This document shows positions 55,093 to 63,872 of a stretch of 64,000 bases of DNA, piece by piece. The stretch covers positions 1-64,000 of the forward strand of contig MGQB01000036.1 in NCBI GenBank assembly GCA_001797675.1, given 5' to 3'. This stretch comes from Deltaproteobacteria bacterium RBG_13_43_22. Its GTDB lineage: Bacteria > Desulfobacterota > RBG-13-43-22. The stretch's first letter is position 1. Every line of letters begins with the position of its first letter. A program made the translations under genes and the position numbers. Below the pieces are notes generated by a model. It was not told the DNA's origin and searched no databases. It saw only the letters and a list, made by a program, of their open reading frames with translations.

Positions 55093-55734
55093 TTAATCCT
55101 GCTCTTTCATATACTGGGGGGCTTTTTCATGTTTCTGAAGCCCGCCATAGGAACGGTGTGATGGGTAATACTCCGTCCCGAACTGAATCCGGCCGGCCGT
55201 TTCTTCGCCGGCCACATCGGCCACAAAGGCCAAAGCCAGGTCAATCCCTGCAGAAACACCAGCGGATGTCCAAATGCGGCCGTCTCGGACAATTCGCTCC
55301 TCGACCACGGTTACGTCACCCAGATCACGCAACCGATCCAGAGAGGCCCAATGCGTTGTAGCCCGCAAGCCGGACAACAGACCGGCACGGTGCAGAATGA
55401 AGGCCCCTGTGCAAACGGAAAGGAGCGCCCGGCAGTATTGAGCCTGTCCGGCAACAAATCGGATTAAAACCTCGTTATCCACTTCTTGGCGCGTACCCTG
55501 GCCTCCCGGTACAAGCAGATAATCCAGGGGAGGACACTCCGAAAAAATGACCTGGGGATTAATAGACATCCCCTTGTTGCAAACAACCGGCTCTGATTTC
55601 TCGGAGATCATAAGACAATTCTCCGGTCCTTGGGCAAACCGGCTCCAGTATCTTATTATTTCCCAAGGGCCGACCAGGTCAAGTTCTTCAAGATCGGGAA
55701 ATATCAAAAACCCAAAATTCATAACATCCCCCAT
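55093..55734 (-). CDS. DJ-1/PfpI-family protein (isonitrile hydratase/transcriptional-regulator-like glutaminase fold)
   Basis: 213 residues. Nucleophile elbow SVCTGAFILHRAGLL with Cys, followed by TTHW, and the N-terminal FGFLIFPDLEELDLVGPWEI, typical of the InhA/ThiJ-like branch that lacks an AraC HTH here. The true start may be the second Met (MNFGFLIF, 55722). The Glu in DLEELDLVGPWE may be the one that contacts the Cys in related enzymes. Substrate unknown. The gene is flanked on both sides by R3 elements in inverted orientation. Confidence 0.88.
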   Translation of the reverse strand: MGDVMNFGFLIFPDLEELDLVGPWEIIRYWSRFAQGPENCLMISEKSEPVVCNKGMSINPQVIFSECPPLDYLLVPGGQGTRQEVDNEVLIRFVAGQAQYCRALLSVCTGAFILHRAGLLSGLRATTHWASLDRLRDLGDVTVVEERIVRDGRIWTSAGVSAGIDLALAFVADVAGEETAGRIQFGTEYYPSHRSYGGLQKHEKAPQYMKEQD

Positions 55735-55836
55735 GATAAAAGTTGAAAGTATTATTTTAATACAAAAGTAAGCAAAACCCTATAATTTTTTTCTGAAAAA
55801 CCTAACCAAAGATATTTGGAATTTTGGTGTTTATGA

Positions 55837-56044
55837 ATCTTGTTTTTTGAAGTAGTCCAAAAGGTAACCCTCGCCCAAACTGGGACCCGCTCCGAAGGAG
55901 TGGGACTGAGCATGGCCTAAAAAGCGAAGAATCCCGGCCCAATCCCTCCTTTGGCGGGATCGAACCCAAGTTAAAATATTTGGCCCGGCAAAGAAGCTTA
56001 TGGCCCCAGGGTGGACAACCCCAAAAACAAGACCCCCTTGCACC
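55837..56044 (-). repeat. R3 element, diverged inverted copy
   Basis: Read in reverse complement it begins GGTGCAAGGGGGTCTTGTTT, then TTCTTTGCCGGGCCAAA, and ends with GGGTTACCTTTTGGACTAC and CAAG, parallel to GGGGGTCTTGTT, CTTCTTTGCCGGACCAAA and GGTTACCCTTTCCACTCC of the copy at 54780. The middle is unrelated or strongly diverged. Confidence 0.65.
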
Positions 56045-56132
56045 TTAGTATCGAAAGTAAGAGATAAATTCTCAGACTTATGGTGTAAGTATCTAAAATA
56101 GGGCTTTATCAGAATAAAATATTGTTTTCAAA

Positions 56133-56162
56133 TTGATTCTCATTTAGAAATTGTGATATAAA
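56133..56162 (+). promoter_or_regulatory. Candidate sigma-70 promoter of the cyclase-family gene
   Basis: TTGATT (56133-56138), 18-base spacer, TATAAA (56157-56162), 33 bases before the ATG at 56195. Moderate match at acceptable spacing. Confidence 0.45.
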
Positions 56163-56194
56163 ATACAATAAAAACATACACTGGGGAAAAAGAA

Positions 56195-56980
56195 ATGAAG
56201 CCTAAACGTTTTGTGGACTTAAGTATAGCCCTCGAGTCGGATCTGCCGAGTGATCCGCCGGGCATGATCCCCAAGGTGGATTATTCCGATCATGCCTTGG
56301 GAAGTGAGGGAATGAAGAATTACTTTCCGGGGATCACCCAAGAGGATCTTCCGGCCGGTCTGGGCTGGGCCGTGGAGTCGGTAAGTCTGACCACCCACTC
56401 AGGAACCCATCTCGACGCCCCCTATCATTACCACCCTACCATGGACCGGGGCAAACCTTCTTTAACGATTGATGAAATCCCTCTTGAATGGTGCTTTCAC
56501 GATGGAGTGCTCCTGGATTTCCGTCATAAGGCCGACGGGGAGCGGATAACGGCCTTAGATGTGGAAAAGGAATTGAAACGGATAGCCTATGAGATTAAGC
56601 CGTTCGATATCGTTCTCGTTCAAACAGGAGCTGATGCGGCCTGGGGCACACCTCAGTACCTGCTGAAAGGTTGCGGCATGACCAGGGAGAGCACTCTGTA
56701 TCTTACGGAAAAAGGAGTCAAAGTGGTCGGTATCGATGCCTGGAGTTGGGACAGGCCTTTGCCTTTTTTGGCCCAGGAATTTAAGGAGCGGGGAGACTCC
56801 AAAGTAATCTGGGAGGCCCATTTTGCCGGGATTGAAATCGGTTACTGCCACATGGAGAAGATGGCTAATCTATCGGCCATCGGGCAGCCTCATGGATTTA
56901 CAGTCTGCTGTTTCCCGGTTAAGATCAAACGGGCCAGTGCCGGATGGGTTAGGCCGGTGGCCATTGTCTATGAGGATTGA
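56195..56980 (+). CDS. Cyclase-family metal-dependent hydrolase (kynurenine formamidase-like)
   Basis: 261 residues. The metal-binding signature HSGTHLDAPYHYHP is present at about residue 67, and a second metal/His region is in EAHFAGIEIGYCHMEKMANL. The family hydrolyses formyl-amides, lactones or isatin, so substrate cannot be fixed. It resembles the longer members (about 260 residues) found in aromatic-degradation loci rather than KynB (about 210). It is convergent with the acyl-CoA ligase gene, with a gap of only 7 bases. Confidence 0.88.
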   Translation: MKPKRFVDLSIALESDLPSDPPGMIPKVDYSDHALGSEGMKNYFPGITQEDLPAGLGWAVESVSLTTHSGTHLDAPYHYHPTMDRGKPSLTIDEIPLEWCFHDGVLLDFRHKADGERITALDVEKELKRIAYEIKPFDIVLVQTGADAAWGTPQYLLKGCGMTRESTLYLTEKGVKVVGIDAWSWDRPLPFLAQEFKERGDSKVIWEAHFAGIEIGYCHMEKMANLSAIGQPHGFTVCCFPVKIKRASAGWVRPVAIVYED

Positions 56981-56987
56981 TTGATCG

Positions 56988-58502
56988 TTATTTTTCCGAA
57001 GGGCGCTGCCGAAGTTCCTGGCGCAGGACTTTGCCGATGGGACTTCTGGGTATCTCGTTAATGAACTCAATGTATTTTGGGCACTTATATCTTCCCAGGC
57101 TTTCCCGGCAATAGGCAACCAACTCCTGACCGGTAACGGATTGACCGGCCTTCAGGACCACAAACGCTTTGACTTCTTCTCCCATGATCGGATCCGGCAC
57201 CCCGACAACCGCCACATCCTGCACCGCCGGATGCTCATAAAATACCTCTTCAACATCCCAAGGGTAGATATTGAGTCCGCCCCGTATAATGAGGTCCTTT
57301 TTGCGATCGACAATGAATAAATAACCATCATCATCCATCCTGGCCATGTCCCCGGTGTACAGCCAGCCGTTTCGGAAGGCCTGCCCTGTTTCTTCAGGCA
57401 TTTTATAGTATCCCGGAGATACATTCGGTCCTCTGACAATCAGTTCTCCGACCCCCCCGATGGGCAGATCATTATCCTCTTCATCCACAATCCGGACTTC
57501 CACGCCTGGTATGGGTATTCCGATGGAGCCGGGTTTCTGGGGCATGTCCGGCCGGTGTCTGGTTACGATGGGGGCCGCCTCGGACAACCCATAGCCCTCC
57601 CAAACAGGGCAACCGAATTTTTTCTGAAAACCTTGCAGAATGTCAAGTGGAAGAGGCGCTGATCCGCAACCGCAACGTCTGAGGGACGACAGGTCATAGT
57701 TATCCGCCACAGGGCTGTTAAGCATCATAGCAAACATGGCCGGAGACCCTGAAAAACCCGTTACCTTATATTTTTCGATGAGACGAAAGGCCTCCTCTAC
57801 ATCAAACCAGCGCATGAGCACGCTTTTTTGGTTGAACAGATAACCGGCATTCATAACCGTCAGTCCGTAGGAATGCGACAGGGGCAGTACATGCAACATG
57901 ACATCATTGGGTTTGACATCGGAGAAGGTTGAAGAATTGACGGCATTGGAGTAAAGGTTCCTATGGGTCAGCATCACCCCTTTCGGTTCGCCGGTGGTTC
58001 CGGCGGTGTAAAGGATCACGGCCAAGTCGTATTCATCAATTTCAAAGTCGACCGGCTGGTCAACCGGTTTATGGACCAGATCCCAGAAATGGATCGTTTC
58101 AGAAATTTCCTCATCTTCAACCACAATAATATGTTTCAGGGTTTCGAGGCCGGGTCTGAACTTTTCGATTCTGTTCAACCAATTCTTATTGGTGATTAGG
58201 ACCTTGGATTCGGAATTTCTCAAGATATGAATCATCTCCCTTTCACCCAAAAAAGATATGACCGGAACGATGATCCCTCCGGCCCTGAGTATGGCCTGAT
58301 AGCTGATTAGGACCTCAGGACAGTTGATAAGCATCACCATCACCCTATCCCCCATCCCCACTTCCAATCCCTTAAGTCCATTAGCCAACTGGTCCGCATA
58401 CCGAAGCAGTTGAAGATTCGTGAACTCCTTGCCTTCAAAAATCAAGGATACCTGTTCGCCGAATTTCCTATAATGTTGATCCGCCAGTTCAACCAGATTC
58501 AT
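56988..58502 (-). CDS. AMP-forming acyl-CoA synthetase/ligase
   Basis: 504 residues from the ATG at 58502, which has GGAGGAATAGGA upstream; the track start adds 34 residues without homology. P-loop LYTAGTTGEPKGVMLTH, A5 motif GYGLSEAAPIV, hinge and C-terminal motifs YTGDMARMDDDGYLFIVDRK and GGLNIYPWDVEEV, and the acetyl-controlled Lys in SPIGKVLRQEL. It activates a carboxylic acid to its CoA ester through an adenylate. Long-chain or aromatic specificity cannot be chosen from sequence. The C-terminal Lys is the usual target of sirtuin deacylation, and a sirtuin is encoded in this window. Confidence 0.92.
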   Translation of the reverse strand: MNLVELADQHYRKFGEQVSLIFEGKEFTNLQLLRYADQLANGLKGLEVGMGDRVMVMLINCPEVLISYQAILRAGGIIVPVISFLGEREMIHILRNSESKVLITNKNWLNRIEKFRPGLETLKHIIVVEDEEISETIHFWDLVHKPVDQPVDFEIDEYDLAVILYTAGTTGEPKGVMLTHRNLYSNAVNSSTFSDVKPNDVMLHVLPLSHSYGLTVMNAGYLFNQKSVLMRWFDVEEAFRLIEKYKVTGFSGSPAMFAMMLNSPVADNYDLSSLRRCGCGSAPLPLDILQGFQKKFGCPVWEGYGLSEAAPIVTRHRPDMPQKPGSIGIPIPGVEVRIVDEEDNDLPIGGVGELIVRGPNVSPGYYKMPEETGQAFRNGWLYTGDMARMDDDGYLFIVDRKKDLIIRGGLNIYPWDVEEVFYEHPAVQDVAVVGVPDPIMGEEVKAFVVLKAGQSVTGQELVAYCRESLGRYKCPKYIEFINEIPRSPIGKVLRQELRQRPSEK

Positions 58503-59175
58503 TCCTATTCCTCCGTCCGGCCGTCGATAAGCGTTTTCCTCTTTTTCAACGGTCGAAACAGCCATTGCAGGAGATTTATTGAAAGATCTTTGATCCCCTG
58601 CCATCCTTGACTTGATAAGGTTGGGGTTTCGTATAAAAGAACCGGCTTACGGATAGTGAGATCTGCCGTTTTCGTTGTCTTCGTTGAATGGGTAGAATCT
58701 TCTTTTAAATCAATAAAATTTAAATGGAAGAAACGATGAAAGTCAAGCGAAAAAGCGAAAAAAGGCTTTGCCCATATTCATTTTACAGATAATAATCACC
58801 CCGCCAGGGTCCACTCGGGCCTTTTCTCCTGGATTATCCAAAAGGTACCCGGTCGCCTTTTTCCGGTTCACGGTATCAAAATGAAGGATGGTAACCAAAA
58901 AATCCTCACGCCTAAATTGAAGCTCACTGCACCAAGATACAGTCCCACCTCCCGGATCCCATGCAACTTAAATGACTATCATGGCCGTTCGCTCGCTAAT
59001 CCCGCTGAAGACGGGATCACTCCGACGGTATGACCGGGGAATGCCCCACGGCTCCTGTTCAACCCCTGTCATTAAATTGATTGCATCTTATCCCTCCATT
59101 GTGATAACTTTTTATCTTTGAAAAACCGCAGACAGCGATTAAATTTTATCGATAATTATCAGAAAGGAGCAAATT
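58503..59175. other. Intergenic region with diverged R2
   Basis: About 670 bases. It includes the leader of the ligase gene, an R3-like fragment (TTATCCAAAAGGTACCC, about 58837) and a diverged R2 copy (58914-59063). The 45 bases before the MaoC gene are AT-rich. No gene is supported. Confidence 0.6.
58914..59063 (+). repeat. R2 repeat, diverged copy
   Basis: AAATTGAAGCTCACTGCACC, then CGTTCGCTCGCTAATCCCG, GGGGAATGCCCC and CTCCTGTTCAA in R2 order, but the middle is longer and hairpin 1 has lost its right arm. The second hairpin is replaced by ATCCCGCTGAAGACGGGAT. Confidence 0.7.
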
Positions 59176-59634
59176 ATGGCAACAGAAATGACCATACAGG
59201 AAGTTAAGGAACTATTAGGAAAAGAAGTCTCATTAGGAAACTGGTTTGAAGTGACCCAGGATCGGATCAATCAGTTTGCGGATTGCACCGGTGATCATCA
59301 GTGGATACACGTGGATCTGGAAAAGGCGGCCAAGGGACCTTTTGGAAAGCCGATTGCCCACGGGTTTTTGACATTGTCTCTCCTCCCGTCCCTGCAGTCG
59401 GGTACCCGTTTCTCGGTGAAAGGCGCGAGAATGGGAATCAATTACGGACTCAACAAAGTAAGGTTTTTAAGCCCTGTCCCCGTAGGATCACGGATCAGAG
59501 TCCGAGGGATCCTGTCCGGTGTTGAGGAAAAAGAGGGGGGAAGAATTTTGCTGACCACCACCCAAACCATTGAAATAGAAGGAAGTGAAAAACCGGCCTG
59601 TGTCGCCGAAACCCTCAGTCTTATTTATGTCTGA
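59176..59634 (+). CDS. MaoC-family (R)-enoyl-CoA hydratase-like protein
   Basis: 152 residues, one hotdog fold. The hydratase-2 motif is present as FADCTGDHQWIHVD (catalytic Asp and His), followed by FGKPIAHGFLTLSLLP. It should hydrate trans-2-enoyl-CoA to (R)-3-hydroxyacyl-CoA. AAAGGAGC lies upstream of the ATG. It is close to the acyl-CoA ligase but divergent from it, so they are not an operon. Confidence 0.92.
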   Translation: MATEMTIQEVKELLGKEVSLGNWFEVTQDRINQFADCTGDHQWIHVDLEKAAKGPFGKPIAHGFLTLSLLPSLQSGTRFSVKGARMGINYGLNKVRFLSPVPVGSRIRVRGILSGVEEKEGGRILLTTTQTIEIEGSEKPACVAETLSLIYV

Positions 59635-60005
59635 TTGTTTAACAGGGTAAATGTTCAGCGTTAAATCCTTCAAGACGGAATCCTGCCAAACTATTTTCGG
59701 CCTAATTTAGATTTTGAAATTATCCGGGGGGAAAAATTACCAGAGGGACTTGGAGGACTCGGAGAAATGCTATTTTTTGGTAGTCGCCCCCTTCCTTTCC
59801 CCTTATTGCTTTCTATTTTTATACCCAGCCTGCCAAAGTCCCTTTTTCACCAGAAGACCCCCTCTGTCCCATTGCCTTTGGCCCTATTTTTCTCCTTGAT
59901 TCTGTCTTTTCCTTTTTTTATACTCTTCCCATCAGAAAGCAAATTCTTATCAAATTCTTTTTTTATACTCTTTTCATCAAAAAGGAAGTCCTTTTCAAAA
60001 AGCCT
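59635..60005. other. Pyrimidine-rich intergenic region with R4 repeats
   Basis: 371 bases. From about 59775 the plus strand is strongly C+T-rich. Track ORFs at 59714 and 59767 overlap in different frames and look spurious. R4 units start at 59919 and 59964. Confidence 0.6.
59919..59990 (+). repeat. R4 short repeat, two units
   Basis: TATACTCTTCCCATCAGAAA followed by GCAAATTCTTATC, and TATACTCTTTTCATCAAAAA followed by GGAAGTCC. They match the units at 16783-16859 and 61355-61390. Confidence 0.75.
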
Positions 60006-61154
60006 CTAAATTCGGGGCTGAATGTGTTGGAAATAGATCCGTCTCAAGGAGGTCCATATCCCGGGATTTCTTTGTACTCCGAGAATGCAATGGGGACACA
60101 TGGCAAGCTTTCCGCCATTTTGTTGTTCTCTGAAGGTTTGGTGCTTGCCCTTGTTCCAAATCTCTCCCAGGGTGTTGCTCACGAGGTTGCCCATCATATA
60201 ATTATTGATAAACGGACAGGCCACGATATTGCCATAGGGATCGATGGTAACTTCATTTCTCTCAACGTAACACTTGCCATGGGGGATCGTGCCTTCATAG
60301 AGATGCCGTTCGGACAAAATATCTATATTCACAGTACCAATTTTGATCGGTTCTTTCTGATACCTTTCTTTTATTTTCCTCAAATTTTCTTTTAAGAGAT
60401 GGGCGCCCTGTCGATCGACTAGGACTGTTTCCTCCTGTTTGACAATATAGGGAGAAGGCCTTATTCCGTTAATCATGGAACAATCGATAGTTGCCGGCGA
60501 AAATTCTCCGGCGTACTCAAAATATATTTCGTCAAATCCATTTGAACAGGCATACGCAACGATTTTATCGAGGATGTTGACATTAAATTTTGAGACCGTT
60601 GTATTGCAGATCAACCGGGGAATCTTTGCATTGTTCCGAAGTCTGATCAACATGGATATCGAATCCTCAACCCTTTGTGATGCCCCTATTTGTCCGCGGA
60701 TCAGGTCTTGATATTCTCCCACGCCATCAGTGGAAATATACAAATAATCGACAGTGGAGACAATGGCCTGGGCGATTTCTTCATCAAGGCCGATTTGGTT
60801 CGTGGGTAGATGAATAATGAAATTTTTTGCATGTAGATACTGTAATACGGAGATGAGCAGGTCTTTCCGAAGCAAAACATTCCCACCGAATATCTCTGCT
60901 ATTCTAACTTCCTCAGCCTCTAGCTTGTCGATAATGAGTTTCCATTCATGGATACCAATTTCTTTCCTTATTTCTTCCGCCGCAGGTCGTTTCCATGCTG
61001 TACACGTTTTGCAATGAGAATTGCAGCGGTAGGTGAGAAAGAGCGTGGCGATATAAGGTTTTCCCTGATAAAAGCGGATTTCGCGCTGTGCAAGGTCTCT
61101 TACCTCATAAAAGATCGTTTGCAATCCTTTGATCATTTTATCGAATAAAGCCAT
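60006..61154 (-). CDS. Radical SAM/SPASM-type protein
   Basis: 382 residues from the ATG at 61154 (MALFDKMIKG); the track start adds 55 residues encoded by a hairpin-containing region and is not believed. The SAM cluster motif is TYRCNSHCKTCTAW (Cys-x3-Cys-x2-Cys), followed by IAEIFGGNVLLRKD. The C-terminus carries a SPASM-like region GKCYVERNEVTIDPYGNIVA, then CPF and MCPHCILG for an auxiliary cluster. Such proteins modify peptides or small substrates; no peptide substrate or partner gene is visible nearby. A Shine-Dalgarno (AAAGGAAA) lies 13 bases before the start. Confidence 0.88.
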   Translation of the reverse strand: MALFDKMIKGLQTIFYEVRDLAQREIRFYQGKPYIATLFLTYRCNSHCKTCTAWKRPAAEEIRKEIGIHEWKLIIDKLEAEEVRIAEIFGGNVLLRKDLLISVLQYLHAKNFIIHLPTNQIGLDEEIAQAIVSTVDYLYISTDGVGEYQDLIRGQIGASQRVEDSISMLIRLRNNAKIPRLICNTTVSKFNVNILDKIVAYACSNGFDEIYFEYAGEFSPATIDCSMINGIRPSPYIVKQEETVLVDRQGAHLLKENLRKIKERYQKEPIKIGTVNIDILSERHLYEGTIPHGKCYVERNEVTIDPYGNIVACPFINNYMMGNLVSNTLGEIWNKGKHQTFREQQNGGKLAMCPHCILGVQRNPGIWTSLRRIYFQHIQPRI

Positions 61155-61254
61155 ATGTAGTCTTGTTTCCTTTATGCCATTACGAATGCCTTGCCACTTC
61201 AGTCGGATATTGTAATAGCCGAGATGCCGTAGATCCGAGGCCGCAAAGGTGAAG

Positions 61255-61271
61255 TCCCGCCGTCGGCGGGA
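61255..61271. repeat. Perfect hairpin upstream of the radical SAM gene
   Basis: TCCCGCC-GTC-GGCGGGA, a 7-bp GC stem, lies in the leader of the radical SAM gene, within the stretch the track translates as its N-terminal extension. Its structure argues for a noncoding leader. Confidence 0.5.
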
Positions 61272-61354
61272 TTTCGTTATTGCGGCGTCTATAGTAACGC
61301 CTCCCGCAGACTTCGTCAAAAAGAAAATGTGGATGGCTTCATTCCCTATGGCCT

Positions 61355-61390
61355 TATACTCTTTCCATCAAAAACAAATTCTCTATCAAT
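61355..61390 (+). repeat. R4 short repeat, one unit
   Basis: TATACTCTTTCCATCAAAAA followed by CAAATTCTCTATCAAT, closely matching the 16825 unit including its CTCTATC end. Confidence 0.75.
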
Positions 61391-61412
61391 CTATCCATAC
61401 CATTCAATTCGA

Positions 61413-63707
61413 TCAATTACCGTCTGATCTCTTTACCCCTCTTCCTGACTTTTCTATCAATTCACGATAGCGATCAATGAATTTTCGGGCTTCCGGATGA
61501 TTCCATAATTCCTCTACCGAATATTGCATTTTTCGGGACCAGTTAGGGTAGGCGGTAACGGTTCCCGGAAGATTGAGCTGCTCTTTTCCCAGGAAAAGAT
61601 CTTCCTGACTTAAAGCCACCAATTTGGCCTTGGTGGAAACCAAAAAAGATAACACGGCCCGGTGAAGTTCTTCTGTCAAGACCGGTTCTCCCTGGGCCTG
61701 AAGGGAGCAGGCCTCTTCCTCGGAAAGAAATCCTAATTGGTGAAGGCGGTCTATCATCCGGCGTTTGTCTTTTATCCGATCGGCCAGGGCTTGATGAAAT
61801 GGTTCCTCTTCAGGAAAGAGCCCCAGTTCTTTTCGGAGAATAAGATCGTCCATCCCCCAGAAGCCGGCCAGCGTGGGCAAATCATGGGTACTCACCGAGG
61901 CTAAAGCCCAGTCCGGATAGATTTCAGGGGACTTTAAAATTCCCGATTCATCTTTTTCAAAATAAAACAAGCGGTAAGAAAAGATACCATATCGATGCAG
62001 AATCTCACTCAATTGGTTCGGCAGGGTTCCAAGGTCTTCGCCGATAATCAATGTTTTGTTTCGAACACTTTCCAAGGCCAGAATTTTAAGATAATCCTCA
62101 AGACAATATCTAACATAGGCCCCCTCTTGGGGATCCCGGCCTTCCAATATCCAAAACAGTCTGAAAAATTTCATAATATGATCGATCCGCAGCGCCCCTC
62201 CCGGGCGGCTGTTTTTCCTGATCTCCAAAGCAAAGAGCTCATAGCCGTCCTGACGATATTTTTCTTCGTTTGGAGGGAAGAAGCCCCAATCTTGCCCCTT
62301 GGGTGAAAAATCATCCGGCGGAGCCCCAACTCTGACGCCGGGAATGGTGAAACCCCGGTAGGCCCAGGAATCCGCTCCCCAGGGATCAATACCGAGGGCC
62401 AAGTCATGATAGAGACCGATCCCTGAACCTGATTGGAGGGCCATTTCCTGCACCTCTGAAAGCTGTGCTTCCACCTGCCATTGAAGATATTTATGAAACA
62501 AGACCTCCTGCCAATGGTTTTCTTGAAAAATCTTCACTTCCCGTGAATAAGGGTCTTGAAAACGGTGCGGCCACTGCTCCCAAGTTTGAAATTCCGGGTT
62601 TGTTCTCTCAAAATGAGCCGTCAGGGCGCAATAGACCGCATAGTGATCCAATAACTTGCCTTCATTATTAATATAAGCTTGAAAATTTTTCTGACGTTCG
62701 CTCTTTTGCCCGGCCGCCTTCCAATGGCGCACTAAAAAGGTTTCAAAAATATTTTCCAATACCTTTCTCTTCAGGGTATCCACTTTTTCAAACTGAACTT
62801 TTTCGCAATCCCTCAGTTCGGCCAGTAACTCTTGAGTCGCCGGGGCCATCATAATTTTCCACGCTTTTGGGGAATAGTTGTATTCTTCTATTTCGGGAAT
62901 ATTCAGATAGATGGGATTCCGATACAAACGGCTTGAGGGATAATACGGGCTGATATTATAGGGTTCGTGGTTAGAAAGGGCATGTAAGGGAAGGAGACCG
63001 ATAACCTCGACTTGTAGAACATCGATGGCCCAGCGCACCAATTCCCTCAGGTCTCCGAAATCCCCTACTCCCCAATTATTCTTGGAACGAAGACCGGCCA
63101 GGGAAATCATCAGCCCGGCCCTTTTGCCAATGCCTCGGAGGACCAGGGGAAGATAAGTCTGCCCGGGACAGACGATCACTTTAACCGTCTGAACAAAGCG
63201 GTAATTGGTTTGCTTTAAAGTTAAAAAAATTTGATGATAGCCTAAAGGTAATCCTTCGGGAAAAGGCAGACTGCCTCTAAGATAGACGCGCCCATTGATC
63301 GTTTTGGCTCCTTTAAACAGGAGCTGTTTTTGAGAAAAAAAGTGATTGGACCCATTTCCGGATTCTTCTTTGATGTTGATTCGGACCTGGATATCCGGAG
63401 GCAGACGGTCAGTTTCCTTATCATGATTGGCCGGGATTTGAAAGGTCAGTTCTTTCGGCAAGGCATCCCCGGAGACGATCAGGATGGGCTCGGTAACCGG
63501 TCTCCAGTCTCGGTTTTCCTCTGCTTGGACCTCTTTTTTCAGTTCCCCCAAACTTCCCAAACGACATCCCATAGCTGAAAGGATTTTAATCTGGGTCTCT
63601 TGAAAATTGGAATGCAGATGCCCCCAGACATCCCAATATTCCGGCTCAATCCCTTTCAGGGCAGCCAGTCGGCTAAGCCATTTTTGATATTCTTCACGAT
63701 CACTCAT
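61413..63707 (-). CDS. malQ: 4-alpha-glucanotransferase (amylomaltase, GH77)
   Basis: 764 residues, long form with an extra N-terminal beta-rich region (about 1-190) before the GH77 barrel. Signature segments: LLPLHALSNHEPYNISPYYP; the nucleophile Asp in GALRIDHIMKFFRLF; acid/base Glu in IIGEDLGTLPN; the third acid in VSTHDLPTLAGF. It transfers 1,4-glucan segments in glycogen or maltodextrin metabolism. Translation starts at 63707, right beside an R2 repeat (63714 on), so its leader includes repeat sequence and shows no clear Shine-Dalgarno. It stands apart from other glycogen genes. Confidence 0.93.
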   Translation of the reverse strand: MSDREEYQKWLSRLAALKGIEPEYWDVWGHLHSNFQETQIKILSAMGCRLGSLGELKKEVQAEENRDWRPVTEPILIVSGDALPKELTFQIPANHDKETDRLPPDIQVRINIKEESGNGSNHFFSQKQLLFKGAKTINGRVYLRGSLPFPEGLPLGYHQIFLTLKQTNYRFVQTVKVIVCPGQTYLPLVLRGIGKRAGLMISLAGLRSKNNWGVGDFGDLRELVRWAIDVLQVEVIGLLPLHALSNHEPYNISPYYPSSRLYRNPIYLNIPEIEEYNYSPKAWKIMMAPATQELLAELRDCEKVQFEKVDTLKRKVLENIFETFLVRHWKAAGQKSERQKNFQAYINNEGKLLDHYAVYCALTAHFERTNPEFQTWEQWPHRFQDPYSREVKIFQENHWQEVLFHKYLQWQVEAQLSEVQEMALQSGSGIGLYHDLALGIDPWGADSWAYRGFTIPGVRVGAPPDDFSPKGQDWGFFPPNEEKYRQDGYELFALEIRKNSRPGGALRIDHIMKFFRLFWILEGRDPQEGAYVRYCLEDYLKILALESVRNKTLIIGEDLGTLPNQLSEILHRYGIFSYRLFYFEKDESGILKSPEIYPDWALASVSTHDLPTLAGFWGMDDLILRKELGLFPEEEPFHQALADRIKDKRRMIDRLHQLGFLSEEEACSLQAQGEPVLTEELHRAVLSFLVSTKAKLVALSQEDLFLGKEQLNLPGTVTAYPNWSRKMQYSVEELWNHPEARKFIDRYRELIEKSGRGVKRSDGN

Positions 63708-63713
63708 TGAAAA

Positions 63714-63872
63714 TGAACAGCGAACGTATTCCCCGTCACGTCCATGGCGTGACTGCGTAAGCAGTAGGTCCCGTATTCATCGGGATTGGCGAGCGAACTT
63801 CAAAAATACCCATTTACCTTGCCTAGGATCCCGCCCTGCAGGACTGCACCTTGTTGCAGGGAGTTTCAGTTC
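63714..63872 (-). repeat. R2 repeat, diverged inverted copy
   Basis: In reverse complement: CTGAAACTCCCTGCAACAAG, GTGCAGTCC, then TAGGCAAGGTAAATGGGTA, GAAGTTCGCTCGCCAATCCC, and GGGGAATACGTTCGCTGTTC. The order equals the 125-bp R2. The first hairpin is CCCTGCAACAAGGTGCAG. It lies directly upstream of malQ. Confidence 0.75.

Noticed and set aside
59714-60009. ORFs of 61 and 80 codons in the pyrimidine-rich spacer
   Set aside because: Composition artefact (C+T-rich strand gives Pro/Ser/Phe/Leu-rich frames) and they run through R4 repeats.
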